64,000 bases of DNA from Undaria pinnatifida (Eukaryota > Sar > Phaeophyceae > Laminariales > Alariaceae). The position numbers and the translations under genes are program-made. Where the stretch lies: NCBI GenBank assembly GCA_012845835.1, contig JABAKD010000006.1, positions 1 through 64,000 on the forward strand. Direction: 5' to 3'. Below, piece by piece: positions 44,756 to 56,700 of the stretch. The notes under the pieces were generated by a model. It saw nothing but the letters and a program-made list of their open reading frames with translations, had not been told where the DNA came from and made no database searches. How positions within the stretch are numbered: position 1 is the stretch's first letter; each line of letters begins with the position of its first letter.

Positions 44756-45673
44756 GTTCGCGCGGCAGTGGGGGGGGCGTCGATGATCTTGGAAGTGTAG
44801 CCACAGGTACTGGCGAGAAAAACCGTAGTCGGAAGGGCAGTCGACAGTTTCCAGCGGCGGCTGTGGAGCGATGACGGCTCCGGGAAAGTAATGGTCCGTC
44901 GAAGGATGGGGAGGGCCAAAAAGGGATGCGCCAATGGTGGGCGCTGGGGAGAACGAAGGACGGCCTGAAAGCCGATCCAGGAGGAGCGCCAGCGTCCTCG
45001 GCGCCTTGTTCGGAGCTGGCTCGTGAACCGGAGGTGATGTCATGGGCCGAAATAGACCCGACGGAGGTTTTGGGGCGGAGAAGGGGTCGGATGTGCGGTA
45101 TGGCCCGCAACGGTGAGTTGCCGAAAGTATTTCCAGCGAAACATGGAGATGCATGGGGCAGGAAGAAGGGGGTTAGAGACCACCCAAGTCAATGCCTAAC
45201 AGGAAGGGTGCACGGTTTGCGCGTCGCCGGTGGATGGGGGCGGATAGTGATGGTGGGTCGAAATGGAGGGGAAACTAGCCCACCCTAAACGATACCCGGG
45301 ATGGAATGCCCACATATTTCGACGTGGGCAACGAATAGGCCGTGGAAGGGCCCGATTTCTGGCTGAAAAGGTCCCATACGTGCCAGGCTCGGGAGGTTCA
45401 AGAGCCCGAGAAAAAAGTTAACAAACTCGGAAAAAGAGGGCAGTGGAAAGGTAGAGGTGGGTCTCAGAGGAGAGGTAGTGAGCCCACCCAAACCGAAAGT
45501 CGGTTCGAAACGCTCATAGTCGGAAAAACAAATAAACTCCAACTCAGAACAAGGGAGCGGCGGGATGTGGTGGTGGGTTGGGAGGGACGGGGGAACGAGC
45601 CCACCCAAGCCGATGCTCGGCTCGGAGAGGTCATAACCGGAATGGAACAAAACCACAGGTTCAGATGGTAAAC

Positions 45674-46111
45674 CTATAGGAATGTTGGGGTAGAGGCGGG
45701 TGGCGACAGTGGCGTCACAGAGATGCCTTCAGGGACGGGTAGGGGTTGCCTAGGTTCAGGTGGTGAACCCACAGGGTTGTTGAGGCAAAAGGGGGATGGC
45801 GGTATTGGTGTTGGATGGGGACTCGCGACGGATGGGTTGGAGGGGAACTGTTCGGTGTTCACTGGCAACGGAAACACAATCAGTCGATGGTCGTCCGCGG
45901 TTGTGTCGTCGAGGAAAGCTGGAGGTCCGTTGGTAGCAAGGATCCGGTTGATGGGGGGGTAGCTAAAGAGCTGGGTCGGGAGCGATAAACCGCGGGTTTG
46001 TTGTGGTTGGGGGAACCAGGGCGCGCTGGTGGGTAAACGGAAAAGTTGGCCGGGAGGTACCAGATGGTTCGGGTCAGGGTAGCCGTGAAAAGGGGGCGGT
46101 AGGGAGTCCAA
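45674..46111 (-). CDS. Pro-rich ORF, 145 aa, unrecognised
   Basis: It begins MDSLPPPFHG and has Pro, Ser and Thr throughout, with a less biased central part (FLDDTTADDHRLIVFPLPVN). A single long minus-strand frame, but it lies in the G-rich region where such frames arise by composition. No motif. Confidence 0.15.
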   Translation of the reverse strand: MDSLPPPFHGYPDPNHLVPPGQLFRLPTSAPWFPQPQQTRGLSLPTQLFSYPPINRILATNGPPAFLDDTTADDHRLIVFPLPVNTEQFPSNPSVASPHPTPIPPSPFCLNNPVGSPPEPRQPLPVPEGISVTPLSPPASTPTFL

Positions 46112-46588
46112 CGTTTGTCGAAATGTGAACTAACCAGACCGTGAGGAGGGCGGTTGCTTCCTCCAGATGGTCGGTTGAGAACGGAGCAAGGCGGCCCTGT
46201 GGTAACACGTCGGGGTGGAGAACGGCTTGGGGCCTTCGGCAGGTGCGCCTCGGTGGCAATGGGGGGGGCCGGGACAGAGGTGTCCCGTGAAAACCGGTCT
46301 CGTTGAAGGGGGGGGCGCGGCAGTGTTGTTTTGTCGCGATGGAAAGGGTCGGAACGAGGTCGGTAGTAGGAGGGTTCATTGTGAAATGTCGAAACCGAAA
46401 GGGGATGACTCGTTTGCAACGCGGCGGGTTAGGGGAAAAGGCGGCTGCCAACCGATTAAAGCAGTTGTTGCTTCTGCCTATGGATGGGATTGCCAGTCTT
46501 GGGTGTACCGTTTGCCGAAGTTAGAGATACGAACTGGGAGGGCGGTGGTAGATGTCGAGGGTCGTTGGGTGGTGGTACGGGAATAGTT

Positions 46589-46690
46589 TCCGGCGTTTGT
46601 CGGCCTCGGAACCATTGTCCCAGGTAGGTAATGAAGGAGCTCCGGCGTTTGTTGGCTTCGGAACCAATGTCCATGGCTGGTCGTAGGAAC
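46589..46690 (+). repeat. 52-bp tandem duplication
   Basis: 'cggcgtttgtcggcctcgga' at 46591 and 'cggcgtttgttggcttcgga' at 46643, each followed by 'accattgtcc/accaatgtcc'. Confidence 0.8.
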
Positions 46691-48322
46691 GGTTCCGATA
46701 CTTGGTCGAAGCCGGGAGAGCCGAGGGGTCGTGGTGTCGCTCAAAATGTCGGTATTGGGCGATGTCGGAAACTGCTCCACACGGTGATAAGAAAAAACGT
46801 AGAGGACGAATCCGAAAGGGTGGCACTGCTGAAGGTTGAACATCCCAGAAGAGGTAGATCGGTGTAGGCTGGCTGCGGTGAGCTGCCATGTAGCGGTCAG
46901 TTGCTGGTGTGTGTAGGACTGTCTCGTAGCGATGGCGAGGAAGCTCGCTGACCTAGAAAAAAGAGCCGGCTAGGTCCACCTGATCGCAAAGGGAGTCTCG
47001 GTATTGTATCACCGAGGCTCTGGGAGGGTCTCCGTGGGTGGCGTTTAAAGGACCGGGGCGAAGATACCCTGGGGGTCCTGTCTCCACGCGGCGTTGGATG
47101 AGCAGGATAGAACTCGCTAGGAAATGCCGTACCTGTGGTCCGTGTCCACGCAATCCACGAGGGTTGCGGGGAAGACGGGGCAGGGGGCTCAGGGCATGTC
47201 CTGGTCAACTATGATCGCGAGTCTCCCGTCGTCATGACGGGACTGTCCCTTGGGCCCAGGGGCAGTGGTGCTGTCAACACTGTGGCAGCGAATGGGAACC
47301 CGTCGCTCGCGGGCCCACCGCTGGCACTTGAAAAACGCGCACGTCCTAGGACGAGCGCGGGTGGAGCCGCCGATAATAGGTGAGGCGGGCTCAATGCGAT
47401 GGCCCAGAATTGGAAGCAGAGGTTTCGTGCTGTAGTCCGGAACCGCTGGTAGCCGTGGTCTTCGGCAAGTAGCGTTGCTCATCGGTGGAAGGCGTCGAGT
47501 GGAGAATCCCAGTAGGGCTCGACGACTTGGCCTCCTCGCACCCACACCTCAAGACCATCGCTAGAACAAGGGGATCAGGCTTGGACAAGCGATATCGCAT
47601 GTATGGGGCTGGGCGGGAGAGGTAGATTGTTGGGGGGCGGGGGCGTCGGAGGAGCTCGTTCTTGTAAGGTTTAAGCTGGAACCTCGTCCCGCAATTACAT
47701 GGCCTAGCGCTGGTAGTGATGTATCGGTTGATCAGCGTGTAGCTTCCAGGGATTTTTGCCGCAATGGGTATCGGCCGGCCACGCTGTCGCTGCCAATGTT
47801 GTCGCCGTTGTCGCAGCAGTTGTCCGAGGAAGAAAGGCGATCATGGCGCTTTCGACCCAAAAAATATTAGCCGCGGCATTTACAACGAGCGCCACTGGTT
47901 GTCGCGGGTTATTGCCGGGTGATGGCGCCAGGTGTATGGTCCGCACGTTTCCGTAAGTACCTAAAGTAAAAACCAACATCCTGAGGTATGCCCATGCCTG
48001 GGTTGAGTGCACCCGAGGCGTAGCGGTGTTGCTACAGTCGGAGTGCCGCCGGCACGATGCAGACGTCAGGGAGAACGCCCGAAAGCCAGCGGAGTGGTAC
48101 TTGATGGCCAGGTAGTTCACAATGATGCTCGTCGCAGGTTGTGTCCCGTATCGCAATATGTGGTGGTTGCGAGCCACCACTTTTTGCGGTTCGTGAGACA
48201 GACGCAGGCGTCGTGGGCGTCACAATTCGAGTGGTCGCGAACGCCGTCGCGGCCAGTACGGATAAGATATCGTCTGCGTCGTTGGGCAACTTTGCTGTCG
48301 CTGTTACTGCGGTCAATATCGA

Positions 48323-48412
48323 TGATGTAGGTGGTAGGCGGGGGAGAATGGTGGTGTAGGTGGTAGGCGGGGAAGAATGGTGGTGTAGGTGGTAGTCGGA
48401 GAAGAACGGTGG
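48323..48412 (+). repeat. 33-bp minisatellite, three units
   Basis: 'gtaggtggtaggcgggg' followed by 'gaatggtggt', three times with minor changes. Confidence 0.9.
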
Positions 48413-48740
48413 TCTTGACCCGAAGAGTAGGTGATGCGGGGGGGTGCGTGCGGCGGTTTTGGGGGCTGGTTGCCGAGGGCGTGTGCGGCGTTTTCAAGAC
48501 GTGGGTTCACGGGAGGCGGGTGCTGGGGCTTGGGGGCGCGTTGGGCAATGCAGCAACAAAGTTGGTTTAGCGGCTCTGTGGCCGTTTTGACCACTTTAGT
48601 AGCGGCGGGAGGGGGGTCGGGAATTCAAGGAAATAGACCGAACCGGCACATTACTGCAGACGAAGTGTCTAACGATGCCGACATGAGTCGTAGTTGGGTA
48701 GATACGACGTGGCCAATAACTGATTTTTTTTTTACCGCAG

Positions 48741-48874
48741 ACAAAGGTGTCTTTGGGTACCGCCCGGTTGAGACCGAGGGCGCGCCGAATGCAGTTGTGA
48801 GAAAGTACCAGCAAACAAAAGCAGGGGCGATTGGGCGCAGGGGGTTAAGCGCGATGGTGGGCGGGCGAATTTGA
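48741..48874 (+). CDS. possible terminal exon
   Basis: A strong acceptor (a run of T then ACCGCAG ending at 48740) precedes an open frame. That frame reads DKGVFGYRPVETEGAPNAV, then VRKYQQTKAGAIGRRG and a short tail to a stop at 48872-48874. The ORF is also open through the acceptor up to 48431, so the splice site is not required. The sequence is less biased than its surroundings. No family recognised. Confidence 0.25.
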
Positions 48875-49300
48875 ACCGTTGTGGTGATAGACGCGGCCGC
48901 GTGGGGTGGGCGGCTATGGCAGCCGGCGTTGGGCTGTGAGCAGCAACGTGTCGGTTGGGACGGTAGTCGTGGCTCAGATGGGGGGGGTGGGGCACAAAGG
49001 GCTGCAGTCGCGGTGGCATGACATTCGGTAACCACCGCGGCACTGGCCTGGTGGTTGCCGCTTCGGAGATACACTCTGAGGTAGTCGTCGCTGTACTTGC
49101 GGCGTTGTTGCGCTCCCCCATGGGAAAAAAGTAACCTCTTGCTCTCAGGCGCTGAAGAAAAATCGCAGTGGCACCAGGTGGGTGTCTCTCGTAGAGGGAT
49201 CCGTCCTCCTAGTCTCGGCGTGTAAGGTGGCCGTACCAAACGTCGAGGGATCCGGTTTGACTGAAACCGGTCGGGGTCAGTGGCGGCGGTGGGAGTGCTA

Positions 49301-50519
49301 TTAACGATCCCGGCCGCAAAAATGCGCTCCGGGCATTATTTCGATTTTATTGGAACATATTGACAAGGTCCTTCACCGTAACTCTCCCACCTATGGCTAC
49401 AGTAGGAGAAGAACGCGAAGCACACTGCTCATTGTGAGGGTTGAGGAGTTGGATCCTCGTTGTTGCGGGAATTACCGCGAGGGTTGGGGGGTGGTCCATG
49501 TTGGTCCGGAATGGATGGGAAATGAGGAGATTTGGTAACGCACGCACCGGAGTAGAGAGGCAGGATGCAGTACAAGTAGTTTTCGAACGTCACCAAGAAG
49601 ACCGGAAGGTTATGGATGATTGTAATTATTCCCGGGGGAGGAGCGTGGTGCTCAGGAGATGGTTAGAACCACCGAGTTATCCAGTCGAAAACAAAACAAA
49701 ATTAGATCTTGCAACACGGAAAATATGTGTACCTCTTGTACCCGTCGATAACCTAAGCTATATTTGAGGCTTTCCGAAGCAAAAATCCTGACCTAGAAAT
49801 GACGGTATACTTCAGGGGTGCACTGTTGTTTAAAAATACCGGGGGGGGGTCCGTGTAACACACGTAGTATACTCGTGAAAAAGGGAGAGAGATGGCACTC
49901 GGAGCGCGATGCACTCGGAGTGCGGTTTTACTCAACTGTGCTCAAACACGATCCTAATACAGTTCGGGGCATTCCAACGCTGCATCAGGTCGGGAGTGCG
50001 TAACAGCAAAAACGAAAATAGCTCAAACACGCGTGGGCTATTGAGCGTATTGACGAGGCTCGTGGCACGTTGAGTCTTCACCCTCACAGAGGTTTTCCAA
50101 ATAGAACACAGTGCACCGTGAGAGGATTTTATAAAATACTACCGATATGATGTTGTTGGATGCTCGACGTGTAACACCGTCTTTCACGCATTCGGGGGTT
50201 GAAATCCCTAAAAACAAATAACGCACCGTGACAAAGCACAATCATTGTCAATTGCGTAAGTCATCAGAATTTGCAGTGCGTGTTGATGCTCGTGACAAGA
50301 CAATCATGGTTGCACGACCGTTTTTGCAAGACGAGATGCGCGCCAGCATGATGAAAGCAACACGTGCGGCCTAGAAACGGAGGGGGGGCATTTCCCGTGG
50401 TTGCTCGCAAAATTTTTGTCAAGCAACTAACAGCAGAAATGGATGCCTTCAAACCAAAAAAATACAAAAGTAAAAAAAGAGAAACAATTGTTGACTTTCA
50501 AGCTTGCGCAGCAACGTTA
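49301..50519. other. unassigned stretch
   Basis: No gene or named repeat. A short duplicated phrase 'gcactcggagcgcg/gcactcggagtgcg' occurs at 49892-49925. Confidence 0.3.
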
Positions 50520-51290
50520 CAATTTTGAGCAGCATAGACCCTGCTTTATCGTAGAATTGAAGCGGAAAATGCGTTGAAATTTGGGCATCATCTACCCTAT
50601 ATCACCAGAAACGGGGAAAAGTAAACTCGGTCGGGTGACAAACATTGGGCAAATCTCAGCAACGTCTACTCCATTTCATCATACGAGATGGGGCAGATGC
50701 GAGGGACTTTGATGCATTTTGTCGCAAAAAAAAAAAATGTTAGCGTAGAGCCTGCTTTTGTTATGGCGTAAAAAGCTGGCCGAACGCGGGGGGCGGGAAT
50801 AATCCAATACTAGACAGCGTAGAGCTCGGGCACGACAAATAAACTGGCAAAATGCTCTTACAGCAGAAGCATATGGGCATGATAGAGCCCATATAACTGG
50901 TAAGTAAGAGACACGGTTCCTGCAGCATTTCGGATGATGTGAGCAGCATAAGGGGCCGTGCGTGAGACAAAACCGACGGAATTCACATATATGACACTAG
51001 TGTCCTGACAAATTGAGGCAGCATAAAGCCTGTGTATGACAGAAGGCCGGCGAGATACACGTACTCCAGTATTTTGTCAAATTTGAACAGCGTAGATGCG
51101 ATAAATGACCAAAAAGTACGAAGTGTACGCTAAACAGCAGCATAGAGACATATGGCAACATAGAGTCCTGCATGTCATAAAGCTGGTAAGAATTGCACAC
51201 TGGACAACGGTAATATGGCCATAGCAGTGCAGAGCCCGTGTATGTCTTTTAACTGGGGAGATGGTACGTGCGGCACCACCAGTGAATGAA
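50520..51290 (+). repeat. degenerate tandem array 'gcagcatagagcc'
   Basis: About ten diverged units share 'agcagcatagagcc', 'gtgtatgacataaagctgg' and 'gagatacac'. Landmarks lie near 50529, 50745, 50816, 50880, 50941, 51013, 51088, 51125, 51165 and 51225, so spacing is irregular (40-220 bp). The + strand is purine-rich, as in the 39-43 kb block. No coding function is evident. Confidence 0.65.
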
Positions 51291-52550
51291 AACAAAACGA
51301 AAGTTTGCACAAAAAAAACAGTACAAGTAGTAATTCCCCAGGGCAAATTTTAGCAGCAGTTACTCATACGTGCTTATTAACCGAGCAAGAAACAAGCAAA
51401 AAAAGTAGCTATCAATAAATCAAACAAGGGAAATGCATCAAAACAAAAGAACAAACAAACCAGGGGCAAACCAAAACGAGTTTGGGATGGCGGTGGAAAC
51501 GGGGTACTACTGGGAGTATCAGGACAAGACGAAACCGTGCATACAGGCCTGAAACCCTGGGAATCAGACTCGGTACAACTCCGTACCTGGTGGGGAGGTA
51601 GGTATGCTACGACTATGAGGGTGTGCCACGCCCGTCAGGTACGTGTCAACCCATACGTGTGTACGTACCACTGCTGTGCTGTGTACGAGATACGCAAATT
51701 ATATATGAGCCGCTATCTCACCAAAGGTACGAAAGCAAAAATATTACTAATACGTCGTACCCGATGCCAATCACACGCCGTATAAATGACACCATCGGCT
51801 AAGTATGCGGGCAGAAAAAGAGGAAGAAGAGAAACGATAATTTCGAACAGTGGGCGGGGTACCTCCCTGGCACATTGTGTCTATCTCCTGTAAATGAGGG
51901 CTTGTTCCTCAATCAGTGGAGAACACAACAGAAATCTCCTTTTGTTACGTGGTCCTTGTGGGGTCACAGGGATTGGGTCGTTCGTGTACATACAAGTGTG
52001 TTTTGGGGATGGTAGAGCGCTTTTAAGATGACGGACGCATTATTACAACAGCAAGAGTACGGTGACACGAAAACGTCGAGAGATATCCCGTACCGGAGAA
52101 CTTGTATGTACTGACGATGGACTACGCGCTTGGTGCGAAGCAAAGGGAACAAAGGAGATCGTTTGTAGCACAATACCAGCGCAATACCGGTCGGTGCTAT
52201 ACCTACCTACGAGGGGGGGGGGGGGGGGTACGAGAGGGAGACGAGACGACTGCCTACAGCACTAAACTGCTTGTTCTCGGGTCTATACTATATGACCTAT
52301 CTATGAGCTGTCAGGCGCCGCTCGTATGTGGTTGACACACGGAGATTCGATAAAAAAAGGGAGGCAAAAGGAAGGACAAAGAACACAAAACAGAACAAAA
52401 CCAAAAATGACTCCTAATAATATAGTCTATATATTTTCTCGCTATATATGTGGTGGCTCACATTATAAGGTAAATATAAACCGAGAAGAGGCGGGGCTGT
52501 CGTTCCAAGCTTGAAGCTCACACGTCGTCAATTCAGCGAGGACGCCATTT
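51291..52550. other. unassigned stretch
   Basis: Nothing recognised. Purine-rich words continue to about 51500. A G run lies at 52216-52228. Confidence 0.3.
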
Positions 52551-53071
52551 GTGAAGGTGTCGTGGTGCCGGAAGGTGGGAGGGAAAAGACGCAGGCGTAT
52601 CAGCTTCGCTTGGAGACAGCACCGGTTCTTCTTTATAGATTTCTCATTATTATCGGCGTTGAGCTATGACAAGCTCGAGGAGAGACGAAAGTAGAAGGAG
52701 GAGGAGGAGGAAGAGGAGAAGAAGGAGGAGGGGTGAAACCACGGGGGTGGCGTGAAGCTCACAGAGTTCGCTTCACCCCAGCATTGCTGCTGTTCTCTCT
52801 TCCGGACCTTTACCAATGGAACGTACAAGGAACGTTCTCCCAGATGTTCTATATTCCCATGAGCGCCGAACGCGCTTACTTCTATCTATCTTGTCCAGCG
52901 GAAGAACGTTCGGTTACCGAGAACGCTCTTGTGGTATAAGCTAGTTAGATTGTACGGGTCATCCGCTCCACTTAGAATATTCCGTTGATGATAATCTTGT
53001 GGCCAATAGACCATGACTCTGCGGACTATCTTTCCGAATCTATTGCCAGATATACTGACACTCTATTACAA
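52551..53071 (+). repeat. segmental duplication, copy 2 (empty site)
   Basis: Matches 37041-37469 joined to 38938-39029 with few differences. It carries one GAATATTC at 52975-52982 and no transposon, which makes it the empty-site partner of the 37470-38929 insertion. Confidence 0.9.
52733..52939 (+). CDS. unrecognised 68-aa ORF, second copy
   Basis: Starts MKPRGWREAHRVRF and ends PAEERSVTENALVV. It differs from the ORF at 37220-37426 at residues 2, 3, 11, 21, 34 and 41 only. Presence in both copies with no frame change means it may be a real exon, but equal conservation outside the ORF gives no evidence of selection. Confidence 0.3.
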   Translation: MKPRGWREAHRVRFTPALLLFSLPDLYQWNVQGTFSQMFYIPMSAERAYFYLSCPAEERSVTENALVV

Positions 53072-53790
53072 CTGGCATGAGAAAGTCCGCGTAACATTCT
53101 AATACCAGCTATGTGCTACTCGGGGTGCTGTGCTGGGTGCGTCGTTGTCGGGCGGGACGGAAACAAGGTGTATATTGGAGCATTCACAACAAAGACAACA
53201 ACACACGTTTTACACGCCTGTGCCCATGGTTGTTGAAGATCAAAGAAATAGCATCCTCTTATCCATCACCGAGAACGCAGCGAAGATTGTATGATATTTT
53301 GTATCCAACACACTATGAGAATACACCTACTACAACGGCAGCAGTTATGTTCCCTTATGGTGCCGGTTACCCCTGTGCAATCGGTTGGCAGAGACGTGTA
53401 CTTCACTGCGCTGAAAGTGCAGGGAGTATTGCCGGTTGACACTATCATTGAGCTGTCATTTACGGCTGACAGATACTGGAACTATAGGAGACCAGTCCAG
53501 CACTGGCATGTACGAATACTGGTGGTTCTGCTTGCAGCCTCTGTTTCTCCTTTTTATCCCTTCGTTTGTGCTCGGTTCAAGGATGTTGTTCTTCTTTGTC
53601 ATGGGTTAGCGGTTCAGGGACACAAGAAATTGGGGAGGTTACTCAATTCACAAGGGTCATCGCTTGCACAGCACCGAGGCCACTAGCAGTACAACCCGTA
53701 TTCGTATATTCCCGTCCTCTACCAATCCCTCTACCGTGCAGATATTTTCCAGTCGGAACGAAGGGACCGTAAGAGCAAGAATCAGCACTA
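53072..53790 (+). other. coding-like stretch, unrecognised
   Basis: Several + strand open stretches here read as ordinary globular protein rather than low complexity. One is a 131-aa ORF at 53291-53686, whose residues 24-70 include QSVGRDVYFTALKVQGVL and IIELSFTADRYWNYRRP. I recognise no family and cannot define exon limits. It could be an exon cluster or a decayed gene. Confidence 0.25.
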
Positions 53791-56700
53791 CTCCCTACCA
53801 GTGCTCATCCAGTACTGGTTGTTGTACATAGTTATGCCAAGCGGGCAACCAGCACTACAGAGTGGAAAATCTTCTGCTGTTCTAGTACGTGTATTCTCAT
53901 ATCGTATCAGTTCAAAAAATATCATATGACCTTCGCTGCGTACTCGGTGATGGATAAGAGGGTGCAATTGCTTTCATTTCAGCAACCATTGGCACAGGCT
54001 TGCCATACCGTCAGTTGTTGTGTTAGTTGTGATTGCTTCGATGTGCGTGTGTGTTCCATTCGGCCCGACAACGAAACACCGAGCACAGCGCCCTGCGCAG
54101 CAAATGCTTGGTATTAGAAGGTTGTGTGTTCTGGTTCTCCCTTAAAATTTCCGAGAAGCTAATATTTTTGTCATTTTCTTTCGTGCATACAGATTTGTTT
54201 TGCTTAGGGCTTATTTGCTGTGCCGTCATCGGAGATTTGACGATCGCAGCTACTCACGACTTCTTGACATTACGTCCGTGGTCTATTAAGGCCGTCGGGC
54301 GTTGACGACGTTCAGCCGTCCTCGCTGCACTCGCATTTCAAGTGCCAAACTTTGACGAGAGGGGGAATAGTTTTCGGTCTAAGGGGGAAATAGTTGTCAA
54401 GAAGGGGAATAAGATATTATATTGCAGCATATTTTGGGGGATACATCCCGCCACGTTGTAGTCAAAAGGGGGGATTGTGCTGCCCCCTCGTTCGCCGCGG
54501 CCCCATTAGCCCCAATACCGTGCCGGCAAAAAAAATCAATCAATATGGGTGCTTGGAATGGCTTGCGGGTGTCATGTCGACACGTCTGACTTGTAGTTTA
54601 GGCTGTTTAGAGCAAGCGCGGGGACGGTCTGCGGGCGTTTCCTGTACCCCCAAACGACAAAATGAAATGAGCGTATGCCCCCTACTATTTGCCATTTTGA
54701 TCCGTCGGTCAAACTTACGTGCCCTGGACGACAAGAAAGGCGACTTCTTTAAATCAAATATGACGGCAATGATGTTTGGGCGACTGACCCAACACTTGTC
54801 GCCAAGAAAGCGTCAAGGACGTCGATGCGTTCGAGTTTCGACAAAACGGCCTAAAGATATAAGCCCTTGGCCTCCTTTGCTTTCGGAAAACCAGACGTTG
54901 AACGTTGCGGCAGCCCTTTGACCCGGTCATTCGGCCGGTGTAACGTTGGACCCGGAGCACAGAACGTTCCCACACCTCACGCGGGCCATCTGGCGTCACG
55001 TTGTTGCACCACATATCCGACGTGTCAGGGAGTCGAAATATTTGTTTGAGGTGGACTCTATGGCTGTAGCAAGTAGATGAGCACCTGTGTACCGTATGCG
55101 CAAACAACTTGCTGCGGCCACCATTAACCATGGTACCGAAATGGATTTCAACTTATTGCTCGTTTGTTGTCCTAAATCGCTTGAGTGAAGAACAACAATC
55201 AATGCCGCTTCTTTGGTCTATGATAAGAAAGCCCGACCGTTACCGTTGCCTTGGGTCTCGAACGGCACCACTAGTACTGATCCCGGTCTGTGATGAGAAA
55301 TGCGTCAAAAACTCGAACAATATATGGGAACAGCGTCTGTCTACCGCATGGAGGAAACGAAACGATATAGCTCCCTAACACGTTGCCTTGCTCATCCCGT
55401 GTGGATACTCCAATTAGGATTGGCTCAGCATAGGGTAAGCCAACACAGTTGTACAGCAGATCAGGGTGAAATCATGCACGTGATGCCGCACAGCTTTACA
55501 CGGTTGTTTTGGCAATAACGCTCGCCGAAATCGGCCCCCATACCGACCAGAGCCACACGATATTCACATCAAACGATTGGTGATTCTCGGACAATGATCT
55601 GAGTATCCATGAAAATGAGAAACATGATTGTGAACCGGGAATCGATTAGAATACTATGTTGTTTTTTGGTCATAGAGAGAATTCGGCGTCATGGTTCATA
55701 GTTTTATTGGCGGAGTACGTACGTGATTTGGTATTTCAAACGGCCTAAAGAATACTTACTTTGACAGCAGCAGCTGGCATTGTTTGGTTGATCGCGCTTG
55801 TGGATATACCAAGTGATACCCCACGGGGCGGTGCTGGCAGACTGGCAGAACACGCGTACAGGCAGATGTTGTTTTTTACTGGACAGTCGTCGCTCACTGG
55901 GCCAGATATTTCGTGATTTGGTGAGAGTAGATTATATGAAAGCTGCATGAAACACACAGCAGGATTCAACGAGCAACGTGTAGTTACTGCGTACCAGGTA
56001 CGTCATACTGCTAGTGTGGGTTCAGCAAGGACTAAAAAATGCATTATTTCATTTGTCTAACTTGCTTCGGACCTCCTGCGTAATAAGACGCCTGGCAACG
56101 GATCCGGCTTTTTATCCACCTCTCAGACACACCGCCAACTCATGTGAAATTCAAATCTCAAGTCAAAACAAACTGCTTGCGTCAACACCTGGCCCTTCGA
56201 CGCACGTACGAATTACGACATGTCATATGAGGAAAAATTCACGGAGACACAAGAAAATCAAATGTATCATGCGCAAGGCACAGTAGTACGCGCCACGTGT
56301 GACGGAAGGTAGTATCTACTTCCCACCGTAACAAGTAACGCGCAGCATAACCATTTTAGCCGCCTTTTGAATGAATCCCCTCGTAAAACATACTGTTGTG
56401 CAGTCGACCTGCATCTGCGTTATCTCTGATATGGTGGCAGCCGCTGCCTCGCGGGTCTGACATGATACATACCGGGTAAGTTCACACTTAGTAGAACATC
56501 GTATTGTTTACATTCCAGATACATGCGTCAGGTACATGTCCTGTGATGCCTCATCTAATACCATCCTCGTAACTTCATGGGAAACACTCAGCCCCTGCAC
56601 AGTCATAGCGCGCTGCAGCATGCTGCTCGTAAGCCTCTGCCATCTCTCGTTCTGTCTCAGTCAGTAGTCTTCTTCTGTATGACAGCTGAACGATGGAAAT

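Larger units (their letters stand above)
43401..49300 (+). other. G-rich, strand-asymmetric region with long low-complexity ORFs
   Basis: The + strand is rich in G and poor in C. This yields long Pro/Ser/Thr/Arg-rich minus-strand ORFs: 43407-43847 (146 aa, Ser/Thr-rich), 44408-45154 (248 aa), 45674-46111 (145 aa, Pro-rich), 45880-46419, 48625-49239 (204 aa). It also gives Gly/Arg-rich + ORFs. Many overlap on both strands, so ORF length is not evidence of a gene here. It differs from 39.2-43.4 kb in being G-rather than A-rich. Two ORFs worth noting are listed separately. Confidence 0.5.

Noticed and set aside
44408-45154. 248-aa minus ORF with SPELRRHL repeats
   Set aside because: It translates a minisatellite in a G-rich region; a different frame or a unit of another length would remove it, and there is no motif.
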